The position numbers were made by a program, and so were the translations under genes. A stretch of 64,000 bases of DNA from Calamus simplicifolius (taxonomy: Eukaryota > Streptophyta > Magnoliopsida > Arecales > Arecaceae), in contig UESW01003880.1 of the NCBI GenBank assembly GCA_900491605.1, forward strand, positions 1,223,119-1,287,118. Reading direction: 5' to 3'. This document shows, one piece after another, positions 41,154-53,745 of the stretch (its first letter is position 1; each line of letters starts with the position of its first letter). Under the pieces are notes generated by a model. That model was not told the origin of the DNA. It searched no databases and saw only the letters and a program-made list of their open reading frames with translations.

Positions 41154-43186
41154 GATTTAAGATAGCTTCCATTTCCAAACACCAAGTCTTTTGATTGATA
41201 ATTTCTTCAACAACATCGCAGTGCTGCTACAGTGCTCAAACCTTTTACCCACCATTTTTTTTTTCAAAAAATAAAATGATATCATTTTCAGTGTCAAACA
41301 GGCAATTGTCAAATACCAACAAAAATGATAAGAGGGGCCGAAAGAAAAACCTAGAAAAAGATAAAGGGCAAATATTTCAAGGAACAAAAAGTAAAATTTA
41401 GACGGTTGAATTTTTGTTTACCCTACAAAATGAACACCATCCAACCTTTTTTTTTCTTTTTTTTTTGCGAGCGTTGTCACCTTGGTTTGTCAGTGATCAC
41501 GATACCTGCTTGATAGAAAGCACGTCTGTCTATTAAAGAGTTTCATTGACGTTTCCTGACCTTTCTCAACTTGTCATGCTTTCCAACATGTGTTTCACCC
41601 CAGAGAAACTCAGTGCCATTGAAAATTAGGCTTTTGCCAATTTGTTTGAGCATACCACTCTAATTACATTCTTGCACATGATAACACCCTTCCTCCATTC
41701 TTACATTCTTGCACATGAAACACCCTCCATTTTTCATTTTTGTATAGCTCTCATTGTAATTACGGCCATCTATCAAGCAGTCCTACCTTTCGAGCCTTCC
41801 ATGCATTGTGTTCTCTGGAACCAGTCTCGTGGATATCATCGGCTGGTGGAGTCATAGCCGTCCATTAAAGTGATTAAGCGTTCTCTTTGTTCTTTCACAA
41901 AAATCAAACATGTATACAGCTGGTGACAATTATAATTTTGATCTTCCAACCAACAAGTCTTCATCATCTAACATCCAAGAACTGAAATAACCCTTTGTCA
42001 TTGGCTCCAAAAATTCTCAACCCACAAACAGGTTCCATAGTCCAATTATCCAGACCTAGTCATTGCTTCCAGTATACTTAACTAACACTTCAAACTCAAG
42101 CCTTTTTTTTTACATAAATTTAATTAGCATGTCATAAACTTAAGCCCGATTAACAGTGACCAATTAAGAAAGACAAATGACAGTTGACTCAAGAAGACAC
42201 TCCATTCTAATTGCCAAAACAACCAACTCATTGAACTTTGAAGAAACCAAATAAAAATCAATCTTGGCAGCAGCCAACCAAATATATTTCAGAACCTTCG
42301 AGAATTCTGTATAATTTCTCAAAATTTTTGGTGTAATTTCCACACAGAATGGGTAGTCAATGAGATTATTTCAAATAGTTGCACAACACTGGCAGAAAAC
42401 ATTTTAAGAACTGAATGAGCTAGTTACTCCCATTGGCAACTCCAGCTGGCTTGGTTCGATGGAAACAGATCATGTTTATCTGAGAGTTTCTCAACTTTAT
42501 AAGGCAAGAGGATGACCTTTAACCACCCATGTAGTGCTGATCAAGCTGCAAGGCAACACCTTGGCAATGGAGCCAAACAACAATCCAAATCTTTGAGAGC
42601 TGTGCCACTTGGTTATAGAACTGTTTACTAGCCCAAGAATGACTATGCTGCTCCACAAGAGCTTCAATCACTATCTGAGATTGGTGCCTCCTTAAAATGG
42701 GTGTTTGTTGGGAAAATTTTAATCAACACAATTTTGAGAAAGCTTATAGATGATTTCTTAGTAACTTGGATCAAACTGAGAAGAAGTTTAAATGCTGTTC
42801 TCACCTTGACATCCATAAGCAATTCTATTTCAGTGAGGCAGTAAGCTGCCACCATGATCTGTTACACTTGTTGTTACATCAGAACTCAAGAGCCTGGAGA
42901 ACCCAGCCTCTGCACGCAAGAAGTGCTGTTTTACACAGTTACAAACATGCAAGAATAGCCGAAAGTTTTCAGCAGGCAACAAAAGTTCTCAACGGTCTAC
43001 TGCATTTTTATATTATGATTTATCCAATAATTGCGGCATCACGCAGTCAGGAATATCGACCAGACAACAGGGGAAAAAAACACAAATAATTGTTTGTGTG
43101 ATCATGGTGATGCTGCTGATGGAAATTGCAATACATGCATACAAATAACACAGTAACCCAAGAAAGTTGTGCTATTAAGATCAGAC
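41154..43186. other. Non-coding stretch between Tat element 2 and the zinc-finger gene
   Basis: AT-rich host DNA. The last few hundred bases should contain the 3' untranslated region and polyadenylation site of the minus-strand zinc-finger gene. ATTCTTGCACATGA recurs at ~41666 and ~41702 as a small direct repeat. No coding region was recognised on either strand. Confidence 0.4.
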
Positions 43187-43762
43187 CTAGCCACACCAGT
43201 ATGCCAGATGTTCTTCCTTGCGTAGATTGCTAACAAGGCCCCCACATTGCAAACAGACAAAGCTGCTCCCATCTGCAAAGGCATCCAACATAATCTGCTT
43301 CCTCCCAGTCATCGCAAGGATGGAGGTGGCACTAGCATCAAGCAGAATGGAAGGAACAGTTGCACGAGGTGGTGGTGGGCCAGATCTGACGGGCTGTGCT
43401 TCAGCTATAGCACATTCTGCAAACAAGGAGGCTAGTTCATCTGCAGCAGTATTCGCTTGCATTCTGCTCCTGTAGAGCTCACGGGCACGGTTCAGAGTTT
43501 GGAAGACAGCTTGATCTCCACCTTCAGATCTCATTGCTGTCATCACCTGTTTCCCACTTTTGCAGTCAGATTTGAGAAGAATCCGTGCAACTAGGAAGTT
43601 AAATTAGGAAGAACAAAGTATTCATAACAAAACACAAAGAAACTGCCCTCCAAATCACATCATCCTATACAACTGTAAGAAGTGATTATTAATTTTATCT
43701 CCAATGAAAATGGTCACTCATGTTCCCAAAGGGAAAAATTAAAATGTCACTTGCTGCAAGAG

Positions 43763-43803
<41 letters not shown>

Positions 43804-46800
43804 GGGGTTGGGGGTGGGTGGCTGTATTTCCATAGTTGAAATATGGCTCTCCTAAGTTTATCCACAAATATAAGGCTTCCCACCCATATTCTTTCCAAAG
43901 AACTGGCACCTTTTTCTAAGCTCATCTCTTAAACTTTTAAGTAAATCATGTAAAAAAGCATTAGCATAAAACCATCATGATATCTTTCTGATGGAATACA
44001 TGAAAACTATAACCCATAACTCTTGGTGTACCCTTCCCAACTCTTTTGTTGTATTGCATGGATTTAAAGGGAATTATTCTAATCACCCTATCACTTTTAT
44101 TTAGCATGATATCATGACGTCATATTTTTTAAAGTCATTTATTTTATTACATGATGTCATATAGTTAGAAAAAAATTAACTTACTAGTCAACTATGCCTT
44201 TAGGTAGGTAAAAAGGAAGGAATTCTGATGGTTTTAGTGATTCTTAATGTATTGATATTGTGTAAAATTCCTTAAACATTAATCTGCAAGCAAATAAAAT
44301 GAAAAACTATAAAATATGGGAAAATAAATAATCAGGTTGCACGGTATAGACCTAGTAAATTCTTTTCTTATCAGATCAGCAAAAATTGATGTTTTTATGT
44401 TTTATATAGTTGGCCCTACATCTCTTCCCCTGATACACCATCTTCTAGCATATATGTTTTGTTTGATGTTACCTGATAACCTGCTAACTATAGGCACCAC
44501 CAATACGGTAGGAGAAGAAACTTTATCATAATACCATGATCCACCATAACAACCTCCTTGTAATAGGGAATCAGTCTTAATCTACATGCCACTCCTTCGG
44601 ATAGTCCTAAAACATGCATAATATTCTTTAGCAAGACATTAATGAAGCAGATTTCCAGAGCTTGGTTAAACTTAATATGTGATCATGGCGTTAAGTTCAT
44701 TCTCCAGTTTTACAAGAAGAATGGTGATCACAAGACATCTCATTCATCAAGACTAAAATGAACTAGACCAAACAAGAACAGGAGATATTTACAAACACCA
44801 CAAAATGAATCCAAGGATTCAATTATAAAATTTAAGCTTCTTTTTACAAAATGTTTTAAACAATTTAATTAAATAAACTCATCCCAAACTTCCTTTGGTT
44901 TACATCCAAAGGACCAGCACCTAAAAATTGGAAATGGATATGGGCCTCCTTGGGTACAGGTTCATCAGAAAAGTTTGAAGATTAAAAAGACCCAACAAAA
45001 CAACACATACCAACACTTAAAACTTGCATCCAAGTCCATGTGCATTGACAAGGAGAACGATGTTGCTCTGTTAGGGCACTATAGAACAGGCCATCTTTCT
45101 TAAAATTGTCTTCAGACTTGAGAGGCAAGCCCTTGCTTGAGGTCAAAGTTTTAGCCACTTATTTGTTCCTACTCATCATCTCCTGACAACTTTGCTTGCT
45201 CATAATGAGAAACAATTGGAAGCTTTGACACCCTCATCAGCCAGTCCATGCAACCTCTAAGGAGATTAGAACCAAAAGGAGCCAAATCAAACATCTAGAA
45301 ATAATAATATTGATTAGGCCTTAACATAGTGGGAGGACTCCTTTGCTAACCAAATTTAGGATGAAGTTATTTGTTTAAATATTATTTTTACGAAAGATTT
45401 TGATTTTTCTTGAACTTCATTAGGTGCCATGCAAAGTAAAATTCAAAAGGGCCCATAACTAAAAAGCATAATGGACAGGTATCTTTCTGAAGACAAACTG
45501 CATAATCTCAATCCAACCACTTTAACACCCTCATCAGCCAGTCCAAGAGCATTTCACCCCTTTGCTCTAAAGCAGTGAGATGTTACAAATTTTTTTAGTA
45601 TAAGTTCCAGGTGTTACAACATTTAAATCTTTGCTCGTGAAAATCATATAGTCTTCTTAATAAGACCAGACTTGAACTTTCCTTGTAAAACAAATTCTCT
45701 CTTTCAGTATTTTACTACATCCTCTTTTTCAATGTCCCAAGCTCTTCCTACTTACTCAATCTAAAGCACGACGCATACAAATAATACTTGAGTGTATCTC
45801 TACACTAACACCAAATGCAAACTTTCAAGACAATCAAAAAATCAAATTATTTTCGAATAGGAGAGAAACCTCATGTCCATACTCCGCAGCATAAAATCTG
45901 ATAAACTGGTCATGATGCCTGAATGCTCAAGTAAGATCCCACCAAACTATACAGCCCTTAATTCTCCATTGAGAGATGCCGACCATAATATTAAAATGTT
46001 TTTTTTTCCCCACCAGATTAACAGTGAACTTATGAAAATCCACAACAATAGAAATCACCAGCCTCACATTCTCCCCAAATCCAGCATGACATCACCACCT
46101 AACAACCATAACCACCATCCATAAATTTAGCTCCACCTGGTTCAGGTTATGATTCTCACCTTTCTACGTAAAGCCCTAGTCATCATCACAACACACGTCC
46201 TAAAATCTCATCGCAAGACCTACATTCAGATATTTCTCCTACCTTTCTTTTTTACTAACCCTCCATCCAAAACTCAGGCATCCATTCCACACCAAGAACA
46301 AAAATGCGTCCATCAAGAAAAACTAATTAACTTGGATTCCACCGTATTCTTTATTCTCTCTTTCCTCATACTAATTGGAAACTCTTCTCTTTCTTTCCTC
46401 ATACTAAATGGAAATTCTTCTCTTTCGCTTAGTGTGCATCGTTCAAATATCTAATTTGTTGCCCAAGACAGGTTGGACAAGGTAAATTCGTCAAATTACA
46501 ACCAAAGAAATCAAGTACCATCTCAAAACTCTTCAATAAGAAGTTTAAAAAAAAAAAAAAAAAATCTCGTGAAGACTCGGTGTAAATTTTTAATACCCCT
46601 AACCCTGAGATTGAGCAATGCCATTATGTACCAAATTATGAGTAGGGCATAAATGGTTCAAATGTAAAACAAAAATCGCATGAATAAGTCCCTTCTTATT
46701 CGTAACTTCAGCTACAAATCAATGATATATACCAAGAAGAAAACAAAATTTCAAAACAAAATTTCATTCTTTTCGATTTCTTCAAAGAAAGAAGACATGT

Positions 46801-46991
46801 TTTTCATAAAGAGGGAGAGCGCGAGCGCTTACGGCTTGGAGAGCGTGAGAAGGCTTGCCCTGATCGATGAGCTGGCGGGCCAAGGTGAGCAGACTCCACG
46901 CGCTCTCGGAGGCGTCCCCGCGGTAGCCGCCGCCGGCATCCTCCTCCATATCCCGGCTACAATTCGCTTTGTCGGCATCCATGGCGTCCAT
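43187..46991 (-). CDS. Plant C2HC zinc-finger protein of unknown function, two exons
   Basis: Exon 1 is 46991-46833 (53 codons) and exon 2 is 43546-43187 (119 codons plus TAG). The intron uses GTAAGC and GGAAACAG and keeps frame across ALQA-VMTAM. The 172-residue product has an acidic N-terminus and a helical repeat-like region ([25 protein letters not shown]), followed by [23 protein letters not shown] and [14 protein letters not shown]. It ends in a zinc-binding motif [21 protein letters not shown], with ligands C-x2-C-x12-H-x4-C. I recognise it as a conserved small plant protein but know no function. An alternative in-frame ATG lies three codons downstream (46982). No disruption is seen, so this is the best candidate for a functional host gene here. 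Confidence 0.85.
43547..46832 (-). other. Large intron (3286 bp) of the zinc-finger gene
   Basis: Bounded on the minus strand by GTAAGC and CAG. It is AT-rich and contains a (GT)n microsatellite at 43764-43802. A direct repeat ACCCTCATCAGCCAGTCCA lies near 45228 and 45528. Scattered short frames have no supporting motif. Confidence 0.75.
43764..43802. repeat. (TG)n microsatellite, ~19 repeats
   Basis: An uninterrupted TG/GT dinucleotide run in the intron of the zinc-finger gene, followed by GGGGTTGGGGGTGGGTGG. Likely length-polymorphic. Confidence 0.97.
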
Positions 46992-47177
46992 CGTTTTTGA
47001 TCGGTTTTCCTTGCGGTATTTGCTCAGGTTTTCATCGTCGGTGAATGCGAAAAGGCGAGGCCTTTACCCCGTTTCCCTTCTATACCGCCCCTCCGCCGCT
47101 TCTCCTTCGAAACGATGGGAGATTTCCAGCGGTTTCTTCCTTCCCACTGCCTTTTCATTGATTAATTCAGTTTTTAA

Positions 47178-47185
47178 TTTTTATA
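47178..47185 (-). promoter_or_regulatory. Probable TATA box of the zinc-finger gene
   Basis: The minus strand reads TATAAAAA at 47185-47178, about 190 bp before the start codon at 46991, followed by a pyrimidine/GC-mixed leader. The LTR of gypsy element 4 begins at 47194, only 9 bp upstream of this box. Position and sequence are plausible, but no transcript evidence is available. Confidence 0.45.
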
Positions 47186-47193
47186 TTAACTCT

Positions 47194-48165
47194 TGATGAC
47201 GGGTAAAAATATGATTGCATTAATGTTCGTATAATTTAAGATATCAAATTAAGGCTAGCCCGTATATTCTTTTACATAGCTGTTAAATCCTAAAGGTAAT
47301 AAAGAGTAGGCTACCCCTCCAAACAGCTTTCGTGTATTAGTTGACCGAACTATTATTATATCTCGATTGATCGAGCTATGATCATACCCCCAGAGGCCGA
47401 GCTATCACCATCGAACCATCCTGTGCTTTGGTTGGCCAAGTCTCGTTACACCTCAGATAGTCGAGCCATTCTTTATCTCAAGATGGCCGAACTATCCCAT
47501 ACCTCGGTAAATTGAGCCTCACCATACTTCGGCATATTCGGCCATCTTCTATACCTTGACCTTGGCCCGACCGAGGTACTCAAGCACCTCTGCGGAACGC
47601 ACTTAAATTAACAAGATTCCAAATAGGAAATCGTGCTTATGCTACCAAAGATGGCTTAGAGCCTATGTAGTCGCTGAATCTTGAAGCACCGTCTGCTCTT
47701 CCTGGCCGTTGATCCTCTAACCAACCTGATACGGATCCTACCAGCCCTGTAACAGCCTGATTTGAATTAGCTTCGAATCCCATCAACTTTTAGACCCTCT
47801 ATGACGTGTCCAAGGAATCAGATGATCATCTATAAATATCACAGACTCAGATCCCCTCAGGTATGTCATTTTACACACTCAAGATACCTCTCTTTTACTC
47901 ACTCACACTTTGAGAAAAACTCCATTAGAGCTCAGACAGAGCTCCTAACACCATCCTTAGAGGAACTCTTCCTCGAGGATCCTTCTCCCCATTGTCTGCT
48001 TGCTATGAATCTCCACTGACTTGGGCATCAGAGGGTCTTCCGCAGAGGGCACCCTCCCAAACTACCCTCTGCTCGAGGACTATTTTGCAGGTCCCGGCCA
48101 GGAGTCGAGCCCGGATTCGAAGCCCCAACAGCACCCGAGTCGGAGAACGGATTTCCGCGGCAACA
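47194..48165 (+). repeat. 5' LTR of gypsy element 4 (972 bp)
   Basis: Starts TGATGACGGGTAAAAATATG (element 3: TGTTGAGGGGTAAAATCGC) and ends GCGGCAACA. A degenerate array of ..CGAGCTAT.. phrases (47360-47560) replaces the clean GAGCTA/TAGCTC array of element 3. The TATA box is TATAAATA at 47831-47838. Confidence 0.88.
47831..47838 (+). promoter_or_regulatory. LTR TATA box of gypsy element 4
   Basis: TATAAATA after GATGATCATC. Element 3 has the same octamer at the equivalent LTR position (18723-18730, minus strand). Confidence 0.7.
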
Positions 48166-48185
48166 GATTGGCGCTAGAGGAAAGG
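48166..48185 (+). other. Primer binding site of gypsy element 4
   Basis: GATTGGCGCTAGAGGAAAGG follows the LTR end CAACA directly. It agrees with the site of element 3 at all but one position. Confidence 0.8.
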
Positions 48186-48248
48186 CCGCAAGTTTCGTAA
48201 ACTTGTATTCTAAGAGACAAGGATACAGATCGGAAGAAAAATCCTCTA

Positions 48249-49740
48249 ATGGCCAACCGCAAGAGAGCCGCCTCTGAGGCTCAGGATCAGGCTGCATCTC
48301 AGAGGCCTGATCCAACCAACGGCGCGGAGCCCTTGCTACCGCCACCAGCTGAAACCCCTTCACCGTTAGCCCCAGCGGTGACCCTGGACCAGTTCGCCGC
48401 TCTGGTTCAGCAGGTTCAGGCCCTGACCCAGCTTATTCAAGGAGCTCAAAGGGTTCCCCACCCGGTGGCTCCTGTTCCGCCACTTCATGAAGAAGAGGCT
48501 GCCCCCATCCCTCCATCAACTCTTCCCTCTAATCCGCTCGGGGCAGTAGATTACCTTCACCGACCTGCAGGGGCGAAGCTAATGCCCCACCAGGCCAGAG
48601 AAGGGAGCCCGCTCAGATCCCGTCGAGCTCGCTCCCACTCCCCGGTGTCCTCCCAAGATTCGACACCGCTGCCGCCATCCCATCACCCGATCCCTCCTGT
48701 CACTCTGGACGAGGGAATCAGGCAGCAAATACAGGAGATGCGGTGGGAATGGCGTCAGGAGTTAGACGCCATCAGACAGGCTCCTCTGTCCCAGCCGAAG
48801 ACGGATCAGGGCATCCCCTTCACCGAGAGGATCATGAGGGAAGTGATTCCCCCTTATGTCAAGCTGCCTACCATCGAGCCCTACCACGGATCTACTGATC
48901 CTGATGACTACCTCTGCAGCTTCAAGTCCATCATGATGTTCCACGGAGCGTCAGACGTGATTCTATGCCATGCTTTCCCCTCTACCCTTAGAGGGTCTGC
49001 TCGAACCTGGTTCAATAGCATGAAGCCAGGTTCTATTGACTCTTTTGATCAGCTGAGCTGTCTGTTTATCAACTAGTTCGTCAGTAGCCGCCGTCACTGG
49101 CAGAGATCTGATTCCCTCTCGAAAGTTAAGCAAAGAGAGGGGGAATCCTTGAAGAACTACCTTAGTCGTTTCAACACGGCCCTGCTAGAAGTCGACCACC
49201 TCAATCATGAGGTGGCCATGTCCGCCTTGGTCGAAGGGGTATCAAAGGCAGGAGACTTTTATTTGGCCCTAGAGGTCAACTACCCGAAGAGCCTTTTGGG
49301 CATGATGTCTCTGGCGGACAAGTATGCCAGAGTCGAGGAGTCGAGAAGGTCGGCTCAGTCTGAGCAGCAGAAAAAGAAGGAGGCGAAAAGCTCTGACAAG
49401 CATCGAGCTTACCGCCGTGCTAGCCCGCCTCACCGCCATGGAGCCCCTCCGCCGCCGCCTCGAGACCGGACTCAGAGCCCAGCTCAAAGGTTCAACTGCT
49501 ATACCCCTCTCACAGTGCCAAGGGCACAAATTCTGATGGAGATCGAGCGCCAGATTCCTCAGCCTCCTCCCCTCTGAGGTAACGGTGTCCGAAGGGACAT
49601 GACCAAGTACTGTTGCTTCCATCGAGACCACGGGCATGATATCGAAGAGTGCTAGCAGCTCCGGAATGAAATCGAGCGTCTAATCCAGCTGGGCAGATTT
49701 GACCGATTCAGAGGGCCACCTGAGCCAACGAATGAGGGAG
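48249..49740 (+). pseudogene. gag of gypsy element 4
   Basis: The ATG at 48249 opens a 275-codon frame: MANRKRAASEAQ, LDQFAALVQQVQALTQLI (a short coiled segment), proline- and arginine-rich linkers, then the capsid core IPFTERIMREVIPPYVKLP, EPYHGSTDPDDYL, MMFHGASDVILCHAFPSTLR and ARTWFNSMKPGSIDSFDQLS. A single TAG at 49074-49076 interrupts it. The same protein continues after it in a second frame (49149-49577: SLKNYLSRFNTALLEVD, ALVEGVSKAGDFYLALE). A zinc-knuckle-like YCCFHRDHGHDIEEC lies at ~49609-49653, with another TGA (49575-49577) before it and TAG within the next segment. Gag is fairly well preserved compared with elements 1-3. Confidence 0.88.
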
Positions 49741-49929
49741 GTCATCAACCTGAACCCCGCCAGCTTCCTCTGCCGAATCCCCTGGTCATTGGCAATGTCA
49801 ACATGATAGCGGCGATTGACTCTCCATCATCTGGGCCAAGTGAGGAGGGAAATATGTCGAAGAAGGCTCGAATCGACGAGCTTGCTTTCTCTGATGAAGA
49901 CCTGTAGGAGGTACAACACCCCATGATAA

Positions 49930-50300
49930 TGCGTTGGTTTATCTTTTAATATGAACAACTACAATGTACACCGCATTTTAATTGATAGCGGAAGCTTCAT
50001 TAATATTTTGTACTTCGATTCCTTCGTGAGACTGAAACTCTAGGCGGAAAGCCTCCGAGCCATGGAATCCACTCTGGTGGGTTTCACGGGCGACCCTATA
50101 ACCCCTGAGGGAGTCATTACTCTGACGGTCTGAGCCGGCACCTAGCCTCGCATAGTTACTATGCTCATGGATTTCCTCGTGACTAAGCTTCGGTCCCCCT
50201 ACAATGCCATCCTCGGCAGGCCGGGGTAGATATCCCTCAAGGCCATCATTTCTATTCCCATCTTGCCATGAAATTTCCCACTGAATGGGGAGTAGGGGTT
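49930..50300 (+). pseudogene. Aspartic protease remnant of gypsy element 4
   Basis: NNYNVHRILIDSGSFINILYFDSF around 49950-50030 carries the D-S-G active-site motif. ESTLVGFTGDPI and YNAILGRPG follow at ~50065-50225. Stops at ~50041 and ~50130 and a frameshift destroy the domain. Confidence 0.75.
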
Positions 50301-50439
50301 GTTCGGGGTAGCTAGATCATTGCTCGGCATTACTTTGTCGCCGACCTGCAGTCCAGGAAGCCCGAGGTGGATGGGCTAGATGCTCGTGAAGACTTCGCTA
50401 AGCAGCGAGGAGAACCAGCCGAAGAATTGGAGGAAGTGT

Positions 50440-51586
50440 CGCTAGATGAAGCTCAGCCCGACCGAACCATAAGATCGGGTCACATCTAAAGGAAAAGCTT
50501 CGGCAAGACTTAATCAATTTCCTCCAGGAGAATGTCGATGTGTTCGCCTGGTCTGCCTCAAATATGCCAGGGATTAGTCCAGATGTCTTAGTCCATCACC
50601 TCAGCATGGACGAGACATTTCGACCAGTCAAACAAAAGAAAAGAAGCTTTGCCCCCGAGCATTAGAAAGCTATCGAGGAAGAGGTGGGCAAACTCATCAA
50701 AGCCAACTTTATCCGGGAGGTCAACTACCCCGACTGGTTGGCAAATATCGTCATGGTGAAAAAGTCAAATGGTAAGTGGAGGATTTGCATCGACTTCACC
50801 GACCTCAATAAAGCTTGCCCGAAGGACAGTTTCCCTCTCCCTCGGATTGACCAACTCGTAGATGCGACATCGGGCCATCAGATGCTGACTTTTATTGATG
50901 CCTATTCAGGGTACAATCAGATCCGAATGGCATCCGAAGATGAGGAAAAGATAGCCTTCATCACCGACCGAGGTATCTATTGCTACCGAGTTATGCCTTT
51001 TGGTCTGAAAAATGCAGGTGCCACCTACCAAAGGTTGATCAACAAAATCTTCAAGGAGCAAATCAGTCGGAACATGGAAGTGTATGTTGATGATATGCTA
51101 GTGAAGAGCAAGGAGGCGCCCCACCATGTGGAGGACCTTACAGAAAGCTTCGCAACACTCCAAAAGTACTGATGAAACTCAATCCAACTAAATGTGCTTT
51201 CGGAGTTAATTCTGGCAAGTTCCTAAGCTTCATGGTTTAACAGCAGGGAATTGAAGTGAACCCCCAAAAAATCCAAGCCCTGCAGCAAATGATCCCTCCG
51301 GTGTCAGTCAAGGAAGTGCAGCGTCTCACTGGGATGATAGCGGCCCTCAACCGCTTCATTGCTCGATAGGCCGAGAAATGCCTCCCCTTCTTCAAAGCTC
51401 TTCGATCGGTGAAGAATTTTCAATAGACCTCGGATTGCCAGAAGTCCTTCGAAGATCTTAAAAGATACCTCGGCTCTCACCTCTCCTTAGCATTCCAAAG
51501 TAAGGAGAAATGCTAAGCTTATATTTGGCAGTTTTCTGAGATGCCATCGGCTCAATGCTGGTCAGGGAGGATAACAAGGTTCAGAG
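50440..51586 (+). pseudogene. Reverse transcriptase and partial RNase H of gypsy element 4
   Basis: After NVDVFAWSASNMPG (~50530-50575) and RPVKQKKRSFAPEH (TAG following), an open frame at 50684-51172 has the RT core: WRICIDFTDLNKACPKDSFP, FIDAYSGYNQIRM, YCYRVMPFGLKNAGATYQRL and catalytic VYVDDMLVKS (~51082-51111). A one-base loss at ~51172 shifts frame; NPTKCAFGVNSGKFL and LTGMIAALNRFI are readable later. RNase H begins (MLVREDNKVQ) and is cut at 51586 by the copia LTR. Confidence 0.88.
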
Positions 51587-53731
51587 TGTAGGGAAAACTG
51601 CTTTTCCTATGCATAGGATCTCAAGGTGGAAAGCATGTAATTCAATTTTAATATTCACATTGAAATAAATTAAAGCATATTAGCAAATCTGAAATTTAAG
51701 AGTATGTAAAAATAAGTTTAAAACAATACCTCTCGATGCGGAAGCTGTAGATGATGAATGTAGCAGATCTGATCTGCAAGGAGAAGTTCCTACTCGTGCC
51801 TTGCAAGAGCCGCATGCACTGCTCCTCTATATCACATGCATGCCTGATGTATGTAGACAGAAGGAGGAATCCTAGAACAATGGAAGGAGAACTCTTCTCC
51901 CTAAGAAGAGACAATCTCTTCTTGATTAGACTTCTTTCTGACTTTCTGTGATTGCAGATGATCAGCTTTCATAGAAAATCTCTGCCAATTTTCTTCTCAT
52001 CTTTGTTCCCCTTTTGCTTCGTATTTTATACATACAGTAACATTTACGATCGTATTCTCTTAAAAATCTTTTCTCACCGTAATCCTTCGCAAAGGATCCG
52101 ATCAGATAAGAGGGATCTTATCCTTTTGTAAAACCACTTTCAAAACTAATTTTGGAATTCCATTTTTACGTCGGCTTGAAGAGCTCGTTGAGAGCTTTCC
52201 AACGCACCTGACTGATTCGAAATCAGAGTTCAAACAGAAAAGATATGAGTAGATAAAGATCAAAAGCAAAACTCACCGTTGCACATATCTTGACACACAC
52301 GTGGCGCGCACGGCGCACCACGTGTCGCAAACAAGCGGACAGCATAGGGCGGCGCACGTTAGCCCACTGCTAACGTGCACCGTAGACACTTTAATTAATT
52401 TTTTTTAACACAGAATCGATCAAATTAATTCCGTTTGAAGTCTAAATTCAAATCCGAAAGAAGCTACTCGTTGCTCTTAAACCATACTTCGCATTGGGCC
52501 TATCCGAGCTCCAATCTGAAGTGATTTATAAATTCAAAATTTATAAATAAACTTTCAGGCTCTATTAGAAATCCAGATCGAACCACTTCGAACCCGGATC
52601 CAAATCACTCTGTGTTACACCAACCATTGGTCCATGGTTCAAATTAACTTCATACCAGATTCATATTATGTCCCAAAATTCTATTGAGTTACTAATTAAC
52701 TCAAATCACCCTCGAAGTAGTGCTGCCGCTAATGCCTAGTGCTAGCTAGACATAGCCAGAACAAACCCCGTATGACCCATCTTATTGAGTCCCACTTAAA
52801 TAAGTGATCACGTCTGCGTACAAGTCATCCGACTATGTGCGTGACTCCATAGGTTCGAACCTAAGCCGATAGCATAGGAACGCTTCCTATACTAATCGAT
52901 GTGACCATCTAGCCATGGTTCCCAATGTCCAGATAGATTGAATTTGCACAAGGCAACATTCAGAAACCCAGGCTATGGTTGCCGCATAATTCATCCCCTT
53001 GTCCTAGTACTCAGGGCGAATACGGAATTAACTGCCAACTCCGAGTAAATCACCAAGTATGTTTCAATGCAATGAATCTTGTGACACCTCACAAAGATTA
53101 CCTTGGCCATGGTTTTGCTAAATTGAAACATAGTTCGAGCACTCTCTCTAACACTTAGAGTGGACAATCCCATCTTGACTCATCACTGACCCAATAAGTA
53201 CTTGACTGCACTCAGCAACCTTCCATCATCGGATTAGAAATCCGGGTGGTCCAGTGCCTAAATACAGTGAGTTGCTTATCAGTCAACATGATAGTCTCAT
53301 GTCAAAGGGACACTTAACCCATTGCCTTTCTGTGAGTTGCTCCAAGCAGTTGAGCACTCAGCAGAGGTGAAACACTGTTCAGTGAATGTACTCCTACACT
53401 CACCCGCATGTCATACCAGTGTTATACACTCTTTGGTTTAGAGAACAAACCAACCCATATGGCACACAATGACCTACACTTGATTACGTCATCGTCCTAG
53501 GTAACAATGTATCATTTGGCCGCAAACAAATTTAAGAGTTACTCAACAATTCCTCCATTGTCGAATACATGTAACTCTAAGGACTACAACATATTAAAAT
53601 TCTACTGGAAGATGCAAACTATATGCTGTACTGCCAAATTGACTTTTATTTATTGAATAAATCATGTACATATACATCAACTCATAACCGTTTACAAGCT
53701 AACGATTGGCTGTAGGACACATTTCCTAACA
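51587..53731 (-). repeat. 3' LTR of copia element 1 (2145 bp)
   Basis: On the minus strand it starts TGTTAGGAAATGTGTCC and ends TTTTCCCTACA, giving perfect TG...CA termini. It is preceded by the purine-rich tract CAAGTGGGAGT. The length is large for a copia LTR. No coding frame of note lies inside. Confidence 0.85.
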
Positions 53732-53745
53732 ACTCCCACTTGAAC
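53732..53745 (-). other. Polypurine tract of copia element 1
   Basis: TTCAAGTGGGAGT on the minus strand lies directly before the 3' LTR start TGTTAGG. It is the standard position of the plus-strand primer. Confidence 0.7.

Larger units (their letters stand above)
47194..51586 (+). mobile_element. Gypsy element 4: Tat-like, interrupted in RNase H by a copia element
   Basis: 5' LTR (47194-48165), PBS (48166-48185), gag, protease, RT and the first part of RNase H, stopping at 51586 where a copia LTR starts. The rest should lie beyond the nested elements, outside the window. The LTR ends, PBS and gag show it is the same family as element 3. The zinc knuckle and RT motifs are of the Tat type. Upstream flank ACTCT (47189-47193) would be its target duplication, not checkable here. 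Confidence 0.92.

Noticed and set aside
43695..43925. Minus-strand frame with a poly-Thr/His run
   Set aside because: The run is the (TG)n microsatellite read as codons, inside an intron.
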